From Sesamum alatum (lineage: Eukaryota > Streptophyta > Magnoliopsida > Lamiales > Pedaliaceae): a stretch of 64,000 bases of DNA. Both the position numbers and the translations under genes were made by a program. The stretch lies in contig JACGWO010000002.1 in NCBI GenBank assembly GCA_034509735.1, positions 22,553,636-22,617,635 on the forward strand. Reading direction: 5' to 3'. This document shows positions 20,762 through 32,139 of this stretch, piece by piece. Position 1 is the first letter of the stretch. Every line of letters begins with the position of its first letter. Below the pieces are notes generated by a model. That model was not told where the DNA came from. It made no database searches and worked only from the letters and a program-made list of their open reading frames with translations.

Positions 20762-23124
20762 TTTAAAATCTACATGTTGAAAAACAACGCGCGATCAGCA
20801 GAAAGTAAAGACGGTGGTTTGATAAAAATAATTAAATGCTTGGTCTTTAGTCATTTAATCCTCCCACTATTTATACGAAAACACGGTACTCTCAAACGTA
20901 GTTTTCGGGAAATCCTTTCCTAGTGGGCTTGGGATCCACAGCGATTTTTCCCATACCCCGCTTTTACGATTCGCGTGGAAAAGATCCTGTGGGAGGTATT
21001 CCATACCATTCTCGTTCCACGAGATTCCAAAGATTATTGCCTCACCCTTTTGCATGATCCCGAGGACTCCAAGCGAATCATGCTAATTAGGCGTTAGACC
21101 CGACCCAATCGACCGAGCCATGGACCCACTAGTACCCCCACGACTCGTGAGACAGGTAGCAGCAGCCCATTTTTCGTTCATGACATAGTGCAGCTTCTTT
21201 TAAGTACAATAACGTGCCACGACTCGTGAGACCACGCTATTGACCTAAAACAGCTTCCTCACTATGCCACGGATTGGAAGGCATGGACGAACTCCTAGAG
21301 TTCATGTCCACTTTATCTAGGGTCTAATATTTTAACATTGGTCCAACCAATGTGAGAGTAATAATGACCGAGATCTCATACTATATCCATACATTTATCC
21401 AAAAATGCATAAATGAAATTCATCCATAGCAGTTATACATGATAAATAAAACCCATTCATCCATCACAATAACCACATGCAAAATTAAAGCCTAGCACGC
21501 CCCTGTTGGATGATCACAAGCCCGAATCCTATGCGATCCACTGAGCCCGCAGTGGATCTATGGTCAATCTAGGGTTGGTCCTATACTATTACAATAATAG
21601 TAACCCAATCATCATTCTGATGGGCCTTGGTCTCTTTTTCTCTTTCTTCACTTCATGGAAAACGCCAAGGGACCTCCGGTCTGTGCTCTCCATGTGGTCC
21701 TTCCTTCTTCTCCACCAATTACAAAAATGGAAACCTCACTCCTAGTCTACTCTCATTACATATAAAAAAATTAGAAACCCCAGCGAAACCCCGGGGGGAG
21801 TACATAAGGAGGGAGGTAGAAAGCCTTATTATTCCAAGGCACTAGAAAGAGAGAAGGAGAAAGCAGTTAAAGAGGCATACAGGCCCAACAGTAAATTAAA
21901 CCATACATTCGGTCTAGGGCTCGTGATCATCCATTTCCATCCAACACACATAATTACATGATCCAATCACATAATCATAATATTCCAACAACACATGATT
22001 TCCAATCACATCAATCCAAGATGAAAATAAATGAACATGTGCGCAACGTGTGAAAAATAAAACACAAATATTGGTAATAATATTTTCTCGTTTTAGGAAA
22101 ACCTTTCCTCATTATTTTAAGTAAAATAACCCCGGGATTCTAAATCCAATTTATTTTACTCCTAAAATAATGTCTTTAGGAATTTAGGAAAAATTGAACC
22201 CAAAAAACGAATTTTTCAGAATTAATTTAAAATTAAAACTGAAAATAAATTTTAAAAATAAAATTACACTAGGGTTTCAAAACCCTAGCCAAGGAGCCAC
22301 CGGCCGCCGCCGCCTGCAGCGGTCGGCCGCCGGGCGCGCAGGGCAGCAGGCCCTGCCTGCCGCCTCTGCGCGCGCGCAGGCACTGCCTTGCCGGGCGCGC
22401 GCGCGCAGGCCCCTGCCTGTGTGCGCGCGCGCCTGGCCGGCATCAGTCTGCGCGGCCTGGCGCATCGGCAGGCCGACGCGCGCGCAGGCTCCTTTGCCTG
22501 TGCGCGCGCGCTGGCCTACTGGCCACCGGCCGCGTCCCTGCGTCGTGCGCAGAGCGCGCGCGCAGACGCGCACTGGGCGTGCCTGCCGGGCGCGCGCGCG
22601 CAGACGCCTCCGTCTGCGTGCGCGCGCGCCTGGCGGCGCGCCTGGCGCCCGTCCGTGCGCGGGCTCCTCCGCCCGCCAGCCTTGCGCGCGCGCGCGCATG
22701 GGCGCGCCTGCCAGGCGCGCGCGCGCAGACACCTCTGTCTGCCCGCGCGCGCGCCTGGAGGCGTTTCCATGCGCGCACGCCCGCGCGCAGCCAACCCGGC
22801 TGCGCGCTGCCCCTGCGCGGCCGGCAGCGCGCGCGCGCGCAGGCTTCCCATGCCTGCGCGCGTCTGCCCTGCCGGCAGCGCTCGGCTGCGCGCGGCCAGC
22901 CTTCCCGGCTGGCCGGCTGTGACGTTTTTTTTCGTTTTTCAGATTAATTCCCATCCCGATTCCCAAGAAAAACAGAAAATACCAATATTCAGCAATTCAC
23001 ACGAATTAAAAGCAATAAAATAACATGCTTCAAGAATCAAGAAATTCAAGATTTAATAACAACATGCTATTTCACGTTTCATGCTTAAAACGCACATAAA
23101 CCCTAGGCCTATACACCGAACCGG
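20762..23124 (-). other. E1 leader (untranslated region between primer site and gag)
   Basis: About 2.36 kb, very long for a copia leader. In sense order: AT-rich part, CpG-rich tract (about 22296-22925), AT-rich part, then two copies of GTCTCACGAGTCGTGG (complements of 21217-21232 and 21138-21153) before gag. No credible coding sequence: open frames in the GC tract exist on both strands and reflect base composition. Confidence 0.8.
22296..22925. repeat. E1 leader CpG-rich low-complexity tract
   Basis: About 630 bp dominated by GCGCGCGC, CTGCC and GGCGCGC runs in an otherwise AT-rich element. It is the longest of five such leader tracts in the window (others near 34619-34765, 40470-40640, 57418-57530, 63385-63795). 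Confidence 0.9.
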
Positions 23125-23136
23125 GCTCTGATACCA
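23125..23136 (-). promoter_or_regulatory. E1 primer-binding site (initiator Met tRNA)
   Basis: Minus strand TGGTATCAGAGC, complementary to the 3' end of plant initiator tRNA-Met, one base inside the 5' LTR. Confidence 0.95.
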
Positions 23137-23720
23137 CTGAAAGATTATGTGGATCGTCCCGGGAAAAGCGCGAATGCGGAAGCGCGGTATAATTAAAAAT
23201 TAAAACGGAATTTAAACATGCTTTTAAATTAAAAAACACGTTTCAAAGGGTGTGCCTTTGAAATTTTCCCGGGCATTCGGTGTATCTCATGAACGTATAA
23301 CATAAAATAAATCATGGAGGCCATAGGGTTGAAAAATTAAAGAGGGACGAAAATTTAAAACGAGACCTACCCGTTGTCGTTTTCGTCTTCAACGGCTACA
23401 CGCGTTGTTCCCCGTTTTGCACCAAGATCCCGTCTTTGAGACCCTCTAATTCGTGACACACGATCCACCCACGTATCTTGCACGTCGTGCTAGCAACGAA
23501 CAAGTGTATAATTTTGGAGTGGATGAATCAATAACACATTATCAATTAATGGTATTGATTCATCAAAATTCTAATGTTCCAAGAACAAAAGAATCAAGAA
23601 AACTATTTTCTTGAGAGAGAGAGAGGGCGGACGAGAGAGATGGGAGAGAGAGATCCGTGTGTGTGTGTTGTAGTGTGTGTGTTGGAGATTCATCATCATG
23701 TAAATTGTAGGATGCTAGGG

Positions 23721-23760
23721 GTTTATATAGAAGAGGAGTTTAATCCTCTTTAAACTCCTC
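23721..23760 (-). promoter_or_regulatory. E1 LTR TATA box and adjacent dyad
   Basis: Minus strand CTATATAAAC (complement of 23721-23730) is a good TATA box. Directly upstream, 23733-23760 is an 11-bp perfect inverted repeat (GAGGAGTTTAA / TTAAACTCCTC, 6-bp spacer). The transcription start should be about 30 bp downstream, near 23690; not proven. Confidence 0.65.
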
Positions 23761-23786
23761 TTTTAAGAACTCTAATTTGATTAGGA

Positions 23787-23838
23787 TTTTGACCTAGTCA
23801 AAGTCCTAGTCAAACTAATGTTTTGACCTAGTCAAAAC
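23787..23838 (-). promoter_or_regulatory. E1 LTR cluster of TTGAC (W-box) motifs
   Basis: Five TTTGAC[C/T] motifs in both orientations within about 50 bp, 57-108 bp upstream of the TATA box. TTGAC[C/T] is the core bound by plant WRKY factors. The same cluster is kept in related LTRs at about 14018-14078, 15343-15400, 28186-28245, 50198-50256, 58392-58447 and 62008-62072. WRKY control is inferred. Confidence 0.5.
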
Positions 23839-25134
23839 AATCCTAGCCATCCATCTCTCCCATTAATCTCAACCGTTGATTTAATTTAATTTAATGGAAA
23901 TATTTAAAACCTATTTAAATATTTCCAAGAGGCTAAAATAAATATAAATATTATTTAAGCCCATTAAATAAATCCCTTTGATAAATCCAATTTATCAATT
24001 TAATTCCTTCTATCAAATAGAAAGAATTATTTCTCCAAGAAAAATAAAGGTCCCGATTAAATCTAATTTAATCATTCCTTCACTCCAATGTTTAATTCCA
24101 AATTAAATATTTAATTGTGTGTGGATAGTGTGTGACTCTTTAGGTTCACCATTCAGCTAGACTTGGTCGGATTCCTAGAATCCGTCCGTTACCATGGGTG
24201 GCCATCTAGCAACGGTCCATGGCACTAGAGACTAGGTGAAATATTCAGGGATGAACATTTAGGCTCTAACAGTACGCTTGTCCTTCTGTCTTCGGTCTCA
24301 TCACTTAGTGTCTAGGGCACGGATAACGCAGGTACCCATCTTGGACCTAAGTGTCGGTCTGTCCTCACTAAATGCCGCAAGGGAAACCTTCCCTTCTGTT
24401 CAGTCACTGTGGCCACAGTTTTAGGGACAAGACCTAGAGCATACATGAGACTCAACTGTCAAAACCTATTGACAGGAGACAGATCCTTTCTTGGAAACTA
24501 CTGTCACTTTGCACACCAGGACTGCACTAGACATGGCTTATGACTACCAAAGAGAATTCTAGCAATCTCTCACCATATCTAAGATACAGTTCTGATGTAC
24601 AGGTAAACTCAGTAATTCCTCAAGTCAAAGGACTTGACCTGTACCGTTGGAACCGGGAATACTCGTCATACCTTGCAGACCATACTCAAGGTCCTCCGTA
24701 AGACGGTTCCCACGAGTCACCTCAGTCAGCTGCGTCCTAGCAGGCTAACCCACTAACACTGCTTAGACGATCCTCGTCACCCGTCGATGAAACACGACAG
24801 CAGATGCTTAGTGCAAGTCTCAAATGGAATCCCGGTACCCATTTTCGGGATTCCTTGACTTGGAGATTTCCGGACTGATTCGGGAAGACTGATTTCATGG
24901 ACCTACCTCCAAGCGTAGTCCCAGTCCCCGAAATCGAATCTCAGTCCGTGGGCTCTGTTTGCATAGTGAACAGATATGGAAAAATAGGTGCAAGTGAACA
25001 CAAACAAAGTAATGCCAAATGAAAATTCACTTCTTTATTCATTAATAATTTATCAAAACACTCATAATTGTCTAGACATAGGTTACATATACCCGCCAAA
25101 ATTGGCTTACATGGTCACCTATTCTAACACCACA

Positions 25135-25153
25135 CGCCTACCCAAGGCTTTCA
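25135..25153 (+). mobile_element. LTR (plus strand), last 19 bp, right of E1
   Basis: It continues the LTR ending at 14700: the sequence CGCCTACCCAAGGCTTTCA completes the U5 end. The preceding CCACA (25130-25134) is E1's right target duplication. Confidence 0.85.
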
Positions 25154-26992
25154 AACATTATATTTATATATGCATTTGGTTGAAGCCCTTAGATCAATTA
25201 TGCTACGGGGTTGGCTCAACATATGATGGCGATCATGAAACCAACCTCTATGGTTTGATCTAAAATATTCCAAGTCGATGAATCGATCAAGACAGGACAT
25301 CGACCATTCCTTAAAGACTTGCACTAAGCGATGCGTTCATCTGATGAATGTCGAGTTCCATAGACAGAAATGTATGACGTCAACGCACTTTAGTGGGTGC
25401 TTGATAGAGTTATCAAGTTCACTGAATTAACTCGCAGGAGTTGTCATATGGAAGCCCTATATGGCATGACCGGTATGGCTAGAACTCCTAGGGTACGCTA
25501 GTGCACTAACTAGTCGTTGGACTTGAGGTTCCACAGTAATCTTGTGCATAGGACGGTTATGACTTGATCATGTCCAACGTGGTCTCATGTCTCATCCTAG
25601 ATTACTATACGGTCATGTTTCAGACATAGTTGAAGCATGCAGGGAGGTTGGTGAGTTCCAAGATAGGATCTGCTACTTATTATGAGATGATAATGAATCT
25701 CTTATGTTCTCTACAATATGCATTCCTTGAAGCCCATGACCATGGTTGTTGATCAAATAGGAGAAAGGGTTTTTACCTATATTGAAAAATTGGAAGCATA
25801 ACTTGTAGAGTTGATACATAGACATCAAAATCGATAATGGGAACCAGTAACGAATTCTATGCCCTAGACTTCGATCGGGAGGTTAGTGGATGAGGGCCAT
25901 ATCTGCATAGTACGCGTAGCTCTTAGGTTCATGCAAAATTCACCTATTCTCTAATGTCATGGACCATTGCTAGATGGCACCGATAGTGATTGGTACCCTC
26001 AAATTAAGGAGTTAATTTGAGGGCGATTAATTATGATGAGATCTAATTAATATAATCTAAGTAAGTTGCTAATTAAATTGTATGGGTGATAGAAGCCCAA
26101 GTCTAGCAGAGTAGTGGACCTAAAGGGTCACACACAAATCCATAATGAAATTATTGGAATTAATTTATAGAATTAATTATGGAGAATAAATCAATTAATT
26201 TAAGGAGTTAAATTAATTGATTGAAATGATTTATGAAATCAATTCATGGAAAAATTAAATAATATGATTATTTAATTTAAATTCTAAATTCACAAGCATT
26301 AATTTGATTACGTAAGATTTGTGATAGATTAATTTAAATTAATCTATTTGGACTTGAAAATCAATTGATTTGGACTTATATTTAATGCAAGAATTAAATA
26401 TCATGGGCTAAATACTTAAACTCAATTAATTGGGAATTAATTAAAATTGGACTTAGTCCACTTGAGAATTAAGATAAAGCACAAGACCTTAGCCCAAGCC
26501 CACAAGCCCAAAACACAAGATTCATTGAACATAGACATGACTTGTTTTCATCTTTAAATGAAGAAGAAAATGTGATTATGCTAAAGCTTATCTATAAAGA
26601 AGAGAAGTATTGAAGGAGAAAAGATGAGCCATGCTAGAACATGTCTATGAAGAAGACAAGTGTTATCTAAGAGTAAGACAAAAGGGCTTGTCTACATTCA
26701 TTGTATCTAGTGCAAAGAAATATCTATAAAAAGGGGTAGAAGGCAAGAGATTTACATACCACTTTACATAAAAAGATACAAAAAATTTTGCTCTCCTTTT
26801 TGCTCTCTAGCTGTTAGACTTTCTCTCCTTCAAAGCTAGAAAGTCTAGCTTTCACTTTAGCCTTGTTCTTATATTCATTTCTCATCTCCTAAAGAGAAGA
26901 ATTCCCTTTATTTCTCCATAGATCAATAGTTGATCTACCATAATCCTCCAATACCTACTAGCATAGATTTGAGGGTGATTCAATCATAGATG
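25154..26992 (+). mobile_element. LTR fragment (plus strand), diverged copia family
   Basis: Shares ordered blocks with other LTRs here in sense: ATGAAACCAACC near 25240, AAGTCGATG...GACTTGCACTAAGCG near 25270-25330, CATGGACCATTGCTAG near 25960, GGGTCACACACAAATCC near 26128. Both ends are missing and no internal element sequence is attached. Confidence 0.7.
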
Positions 26993-27549
26993 TGAAAGAA
27001 TCGGGTACGGCCCAGGAACGCAACGAAAACGTAAAATGCGTAATTAAAAGCGTAATTTTTAAACGGGTTCAAAGGGGTGTTCTCTTTGAAGTTCCAGAGC
27101 ATTTGATGTTTGCCAGTAGCATAATAACATTAAAATAAACATGCTGGACATGGGGCTAAAGGATTAAAAACAAAAGATACATGTAACGTAAATGTTAACC
27201 AACCTTTGTTCACTACACGTAGAACCGTATCTAGCGTTGTTCCTTCTCCGTTTCTCCTTGCGTTTACTTGAGGATCCAAATTAGAATCCCTCTAATTTGT
27301 CCACACCACACTATGGAAGAGTGTATCCTCTAATCTATTGCTAGATAGAAGTAGAGAAAAGAAGAAACAAACAACTCCAAATGAACACTACTAATTAGTG
27401 CTTTTGGAATGTTTTTAGTTCAAACCTTTCCAAAAGGTATGAACACAAAAAGGAGATATTTTCAGATATTTTGGAGAGTTATTTGATGAAAATTTCATGC
27501 AAGCACCTTTGTGCAAGTTATGTGAATAGTTTTGTGTATGTAGAATTAC
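26993..27549 (-). mobile_element. LTR fragment (minus strand), U5 side
   Basis: Opens TGAAAGAATCGGGTACGG, the reversed end of an LTR related to the solo LTR at 5662 (GGAACGCRAYG, then GGTTCAARGGGGYG). It is cut at 27549 by the next LTR. Confidence 0.65.
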
Positions 27550-29543
27550 TGAAAGGAATCGTGGATCGTCCCGGGAAATTGCGCAAATGCGGAAGCGCGA
27601 CATAAAATAAAATACAAAAATTAAAGCATGCTTTAATGAATTAAAGAACACACTCAAGGGGTGTACCCTTGAGATTCCTGGGTGTTCGGTGTATCTCATG
27701 ATTAAAGAACATATAAAAGATCATGGAGGCCATAGGGTAGAAAACTAAAGAGGACGAAAATATTAAAGGAGACCTACCCGTTGTCGTTTTCGTCTTCAAC
27801 GGCTACACGCGTTGTTCCCCGTTTTGCACCGAGATCTCGTTCTTGAGACCCTCCAAATCGTGACACACGATCCACCCACGTATCTTGTACGTCGTGCTAG
27901 CAACGAACAAGTGTATATTTTTGAGTGGATGAATCAACGACACGTTATCAATTAACGGTATTGATTCATCTAAGTTCTAATGTTCCAAGAACAAGAGAAC
28001 TAGAAAATAATTTCTTGGAGAGAGTGGAGAGAGAGGGCAGACAAGAGAGAGATGGGAGAGGGGGCCGAAAATTGTGTGTTGTGTGTGTGTGTTGGAATTT
28101 CATCATCCTTCAATTGTTGGAAGCTGGAGGTTTATATAGAGGAGGAGTTTAATCCTCTTTAAACTCCAACTCTAAGAACTCTAATTTGACTAGGATTTTA
28201 ACCTAGTCAAAGTCCTAGTCAAACTAGTGTTTGACCTAGTCAAACCAATCCTAGCGTTCCATCTCCCCTTTCCATCTCAACCGTTGATTTTAATTTAATG
28301 GAATATTTAAATTCCATTAAATATTCCAAAAGGCCAAATAAATATAATAAATAAATATTAATATTTATTCTAGGCCCATTAAATCAATTCCCTTAATAAA
28401 TTCAATTTATTAATTTAATTCCCTTTATCAAATAGAAGGAATTAATTTCTCCAAGAAAATATAGGACCCGATTAAATCTAATTTAATCATTTCTTTACCC
28501 CAATATTTAATTCCAAATTAAATATTTAAGTGTGTGTGGATAGTGTGTGACTGTTTAGGTTCACCTTTCAGCTAGACTTGATCGGATTCCTAGAATCCGC
28601 CCGTTACCATGGGTGGCCATATAGCAACGGTCCATGGCACTAGAGACTAGGTGAAATAATCGGGGATGAACATTTAGGCCCTAACAGTACACTTGTCCTT
28701 CTGTCTTCGGTCTCATCACTTAGAGTCTAGGGCACGGAAAATGCAGGTACCCATTTTGGACCTAAGTGTCGGTCTGTCCTTACCAAACGCCGCAAGGGAA
28801 ACCTTCTCTTCTGTTCAGTTACTGTGGCCACAGATTTTAGGGAGAAGACACAGAGCATACATGAGACTCAACTGTCAATACCTTTTGACAGGAGACAGAT
28901 CCTTTCTTGGAAACTACTGGCACTCTATACACCCGAGCTGCACTAAACATGGCTTATGACTACTTAAGAGTATTTTGGCAATCTCTCACCATATCTAAGA
29001 TACAGACCTGATGCGCAGGTAAACTCAGCAGTTCCTCAAGTCAAAGGACTTGACCTGTACCGTTGGAACCGGGAATACGTCATACCTTGCAGACCATACT
29101 CAAGGTCCTCCGTAAGACGATTCCCGCGAGTCACCTCAGTCAGCTGCTTCCTAGCATGCTGACCCACTAACACTGCTTAGACGACCTTCGTCACCCGTCG
29201 ATGAAATACGACAGCAGATGCTTAGTGCAAGTCTCAAAGGGAATCCCGGTACCCATTTTCGGGATTCCTTGACTTGGAGATTTTCGGACTGATTCGGTAA
29301 GACTGATTTCATGGACCTACCTCCAAGCGTAGTCCCAATCACTGAAATCGATTCTCAGTTCGTGGGCTTTGTTTGCGTAGTGAACAGATATGTAAAAGCA
29401 GATATAAGTGAACGTAAACAAAGTATTGCCATATGAACTTTTCATTTCTTTATTCATAAATGTTTTATCAAACACCTGAAATTGTCTAGACATAGGTTAC
29501 ATATTCCTGCCAAAATTGGCTTACATGGTCACCTATTCTAACA
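27550..29543 (-). mobile_element. Complete-length LTR (minus strand) abutting E2 pol
   Basis: 1,994 bp from TGAAAGGAATC to CCTATTCTAACA with TATA (28131-28140) and dyad (28144-28167). It directly abuts E2's truncated integrase. Flanking 5-mers ATTAC and GAAAC differ, so it arose with a deletion or recombination, or is the 3' LTR of a rearranged E2. Confidence 0.8.
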
Positions 29544-30405
29544 GAAACAAATACATTTTGTTCCAAGGGGTTATAGAAGTAATAACCTGTAGTTTCTTTA
29601 GGGTATCCAACGAACCTGCACAAGCTAGACCTAGATTCTAGCTTGTCTCCCACTAGCCTCTTGACATATGCGGGGCTACCCCACACTTTCAAATAGTTGT
29701 ACGACGCAGGCTTGTCGTGCCATATTTCATATGGCGTTTGGATCAATACACTAGTTGGCGCCAAATTTAATAACTTGGCCGCAGTCTCCAATGCGTAGCC
29801 CCAAAAGGACAAGGGCAATTTGGTAAAACTCATCATGGATCGAACCATGTCCAACAGGGTTCGATTCCTCCTTTCAGAGACGCCATTCAACTGTAGTGTC
29901 CCGGGAGGTGTCCATTAAGATATTATACCATTTTCTTTAAGATAATCAAGGAACTCAGTACTAAGGTACTCTCCGCCTCGGTCTGACCGTAGGACTTTAA
30001 TTTTGCAGCCGATTTGGTTCTCAACTTCAAGTCTGGATTCTTTAAACCTCTCAAGAGCTTCAGACTTGTACCTCATCAGGTATATATAACCATACCGTGA
30101 ATGATCATCGGTGAAGGTTATGAAGTAGGAGAACCCACCTCGGGCCTGCGTCCTTAGTGGTCCACATACGTCTGTATGGACTAGGTTCAACAGACCTGTG
30201 GCAAGCTTGCTTTGTCCTACAAAGGGCCTATTGGTCATTTTCCCTCTTAGACAGGATTCACAAGTTGGTAGCTCACTCAAGTCCCCTACCTCTAGGTTCT
30301 TTGAGTCTACCAATCTTTTCATCTTGTCTTGGGATATGTGACCTAGCCTACGTGCCACAGTCGTGCGTTCCCGTTGTTATCTATTTTTACGTTTGTGTTG
30401 AGCTT
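29544..30405 (-). pseudogene. E2 pol fragment: integrase
   Basis: GAG-pre-integrase (LGHISQDKMKRLVD, CESC) and integrase core with HTDVCGPL, LRSDRGGEY and NGVSERRNRT are present. An in-frame stop follows ENGIIS (about 29915) and the sequence ends at the LTR just after the FVS block, before RT. A frameshift near 30406 separates it from gag-protease. Strongly similar to E1. Confidence 0.88.
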
Positions 30406-31670
30406 TTAGAACGAAGTTCGTTTGTTGTAAGATATAAGCCCATTATTAAGTGTATTAAGCAGATGAGCAATTCCACACCTCATCAAATAAAAGCAATTTT
30501 TATTGATCATAAACTCATATCCACTATTGTCTGACAACGGAATGGAAATGATGTTTTTAATCATACTAGGTACATAATAAACTTGCTCTAACTCTACACT
30601 AATACTATCACTAACTACTAGAGTGGCGGATCCTATTGCTTCTGTTGAGATGGCCTTCCCATTCCCAAGCTTCAGGATCATATCCCCGCTACCCAGTTTT
30701 CTGCTTCTTTTCAGCACCTGCAAATCATTGCAAATGTGAGCTCCACAGCCGGTATCTAATACCCAAGATGCAGAGTTAGTAACCATATTAACCTCAATCA
30801 CAAAGATACCTTGTTTGGAGAGGAGTTTGGGGCACTCCCTCTTCCAATGCCCTTTCTCACGGTAATTGATACATATGTCATATGCCCTTGACTGTTGCTT
30901 GGAGACAACCTTCCCTTTTCCTTTGCCTTTCCCCTCTTTGGCAATGGGAACACTCTTAGTGTTTGTAGCTGCTTTGACGGCTTTTCCCTTTCCCTTCTTC
31001 CTTTTCCAACGTTCGGCACCCCTACCTTTTGTCTTGGAAGTCGAAACATTTCCAAACAACACCGACGGCGTGGACTTTTTGGTCGTTGCCTCGTATTGCA
31101 CCAACATATTGATTAACTCATGAATACCCTTCTCAAGTGTGTTCATGTTATAGTTAACAATAAATTGGTCGAAGGAGGGTGGGAGAGACTGAAGGATCAC
31201 ATCTATGTACGTCTCGTTATCGAGGCTTGCCTTGAGGTCCTCGAGCTTTTCCACCAGGGTAAGCATTTTAATCCCGTGCTCTTGTACAGAGGATCCTTCG
31301 GTCATGTTAGTTCCAAAGAACGCCTTCGTCGCGACATACCTAGTATGTCGGTCCGGGACTGCATAGCAATCCTTCAGGCGAGTCATAATGGAAGGGACAT
31401 CGTCTAGCCTTTCATACTGCTTCTGAATCTCATTTGTCATGAGGCAAGTATGATGCTACGGGCTTTTCGGTTATCCTTATGCCAAGTCTCGAATGTCTCA
31501 TGTTCTTCTACGGTGGATCCTTCCGGCAAGGTCCTAGGGAGCGGCTCGTCCATGACGTAGCCTTGGTTCTCGTAATCTAGGACTATCCTCAGATTGCGCA
31601 ACCAGTCGTCGTAATTTGTTCCATTAAACTTGTTGGTCTCAAGTATGGTTGATAATGGGTTCTTAGACAT
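30406..31670 (-). pseudogene. E2 gag-protease
   Basis: ATG at 31670 opens MSKNPLSTIL. A frameshift near 31437-31440 splits it. The zinc knuckle reads CINYREKGHWKREC, so its second Cys is Tyr and metal binding should be lost. The protease DTGCGAHIC motif is present. The A-run that shifts frame in E1 has five As here (30497-30501). Confidence 0.88.
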
Positions 31671-32139
31671 TTTTAAATCTACATTTAAAACAGAACTACG
31701 ATCAGCAGAATTTAAAAGGCGGAAGTTTTGATAAATAATTAAACGCTTGGTCTTTAGTCACTTAATGCTCCCACTATTTATACGAAAACACGATACTCTC
31801 AAACGTTGTTTTTGGGAAATATTTTCCTAGCGAGCTTGGGATCCACAGCGAATTTTCCCATACCCCGCTTTTACGATTCGCATGGGAAGAATCCTGTGGG
31901 AGGTATGACATACCATTCTCATTCCACGAGATTTTCAAAATAATTGCCTCACCCTTTCACATAATTCTGAGGACTCCAAGCGAATCACGCTAATTGGGCG
32001 TTAGACCCGACCCAATCGACCGAATCATAGACCCGCTGCTACCTCCACGACTCGTGAGACAGGTAACAGTGGTCTACTTTTTCGTTCATGACACAGTGCA
32101 GCTTCTTTTAAGTACGATAGTCGTGCCATGACTCGTAAG

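Larger units (their letters stand above)
14701..25129 (-). mobile_element. E1: near-complete Ty1-copia retrotransposon
   Basis: Order on the minus strand: 5' LTR (23138-25129), primer site (23125-23136), long leader, gag-protease, integrase, RT, RNase H, polypurine tract, 3' LTR (14701-16691). Target duplication CCACA lies at 14696-14700 and 25130-25134. The domain order protease-integrase-RT-RNase H is diagnostic of copia. The LTRs differ by about seven substitutions, all transitions, and one indel in 1.99 kb (counted by eye), so this is the youngest insertion here. One extra base in an A-run separates gag-protease from the rest. Confidence 0.95.
23138..25129 (-). repeat. E1 5' LTR
   Basis: 1,992 bp, almost identical to the 3' LTR. 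It would carry the promoter for the full-length RNA, transcribed leftward. Confidence 0.95.
29544..32139 (-). mobile_element. E2: copia element, inner part left of E4
   Basis: Carries integrase, gag-protease and the gag-proximal leader of a minus-strand element whose leader continues at 56416 after E4. The 5-mer GTAAG at 32135-32139 is repeated at 56411-56415. RT and RNase H are missing on the left, where the LTR at 27550-29543 begins. Confidence 0.85.

Noticed and set aside
22277..23023. Long open frames of 111-242 codons on both strands in the CpG-rich tract
   Set aside because: They overlap in nearly all frames, are Arg/Ala/Pro-rich because the DNA is CG-rich, show no domain, and the tract length differs between elements.
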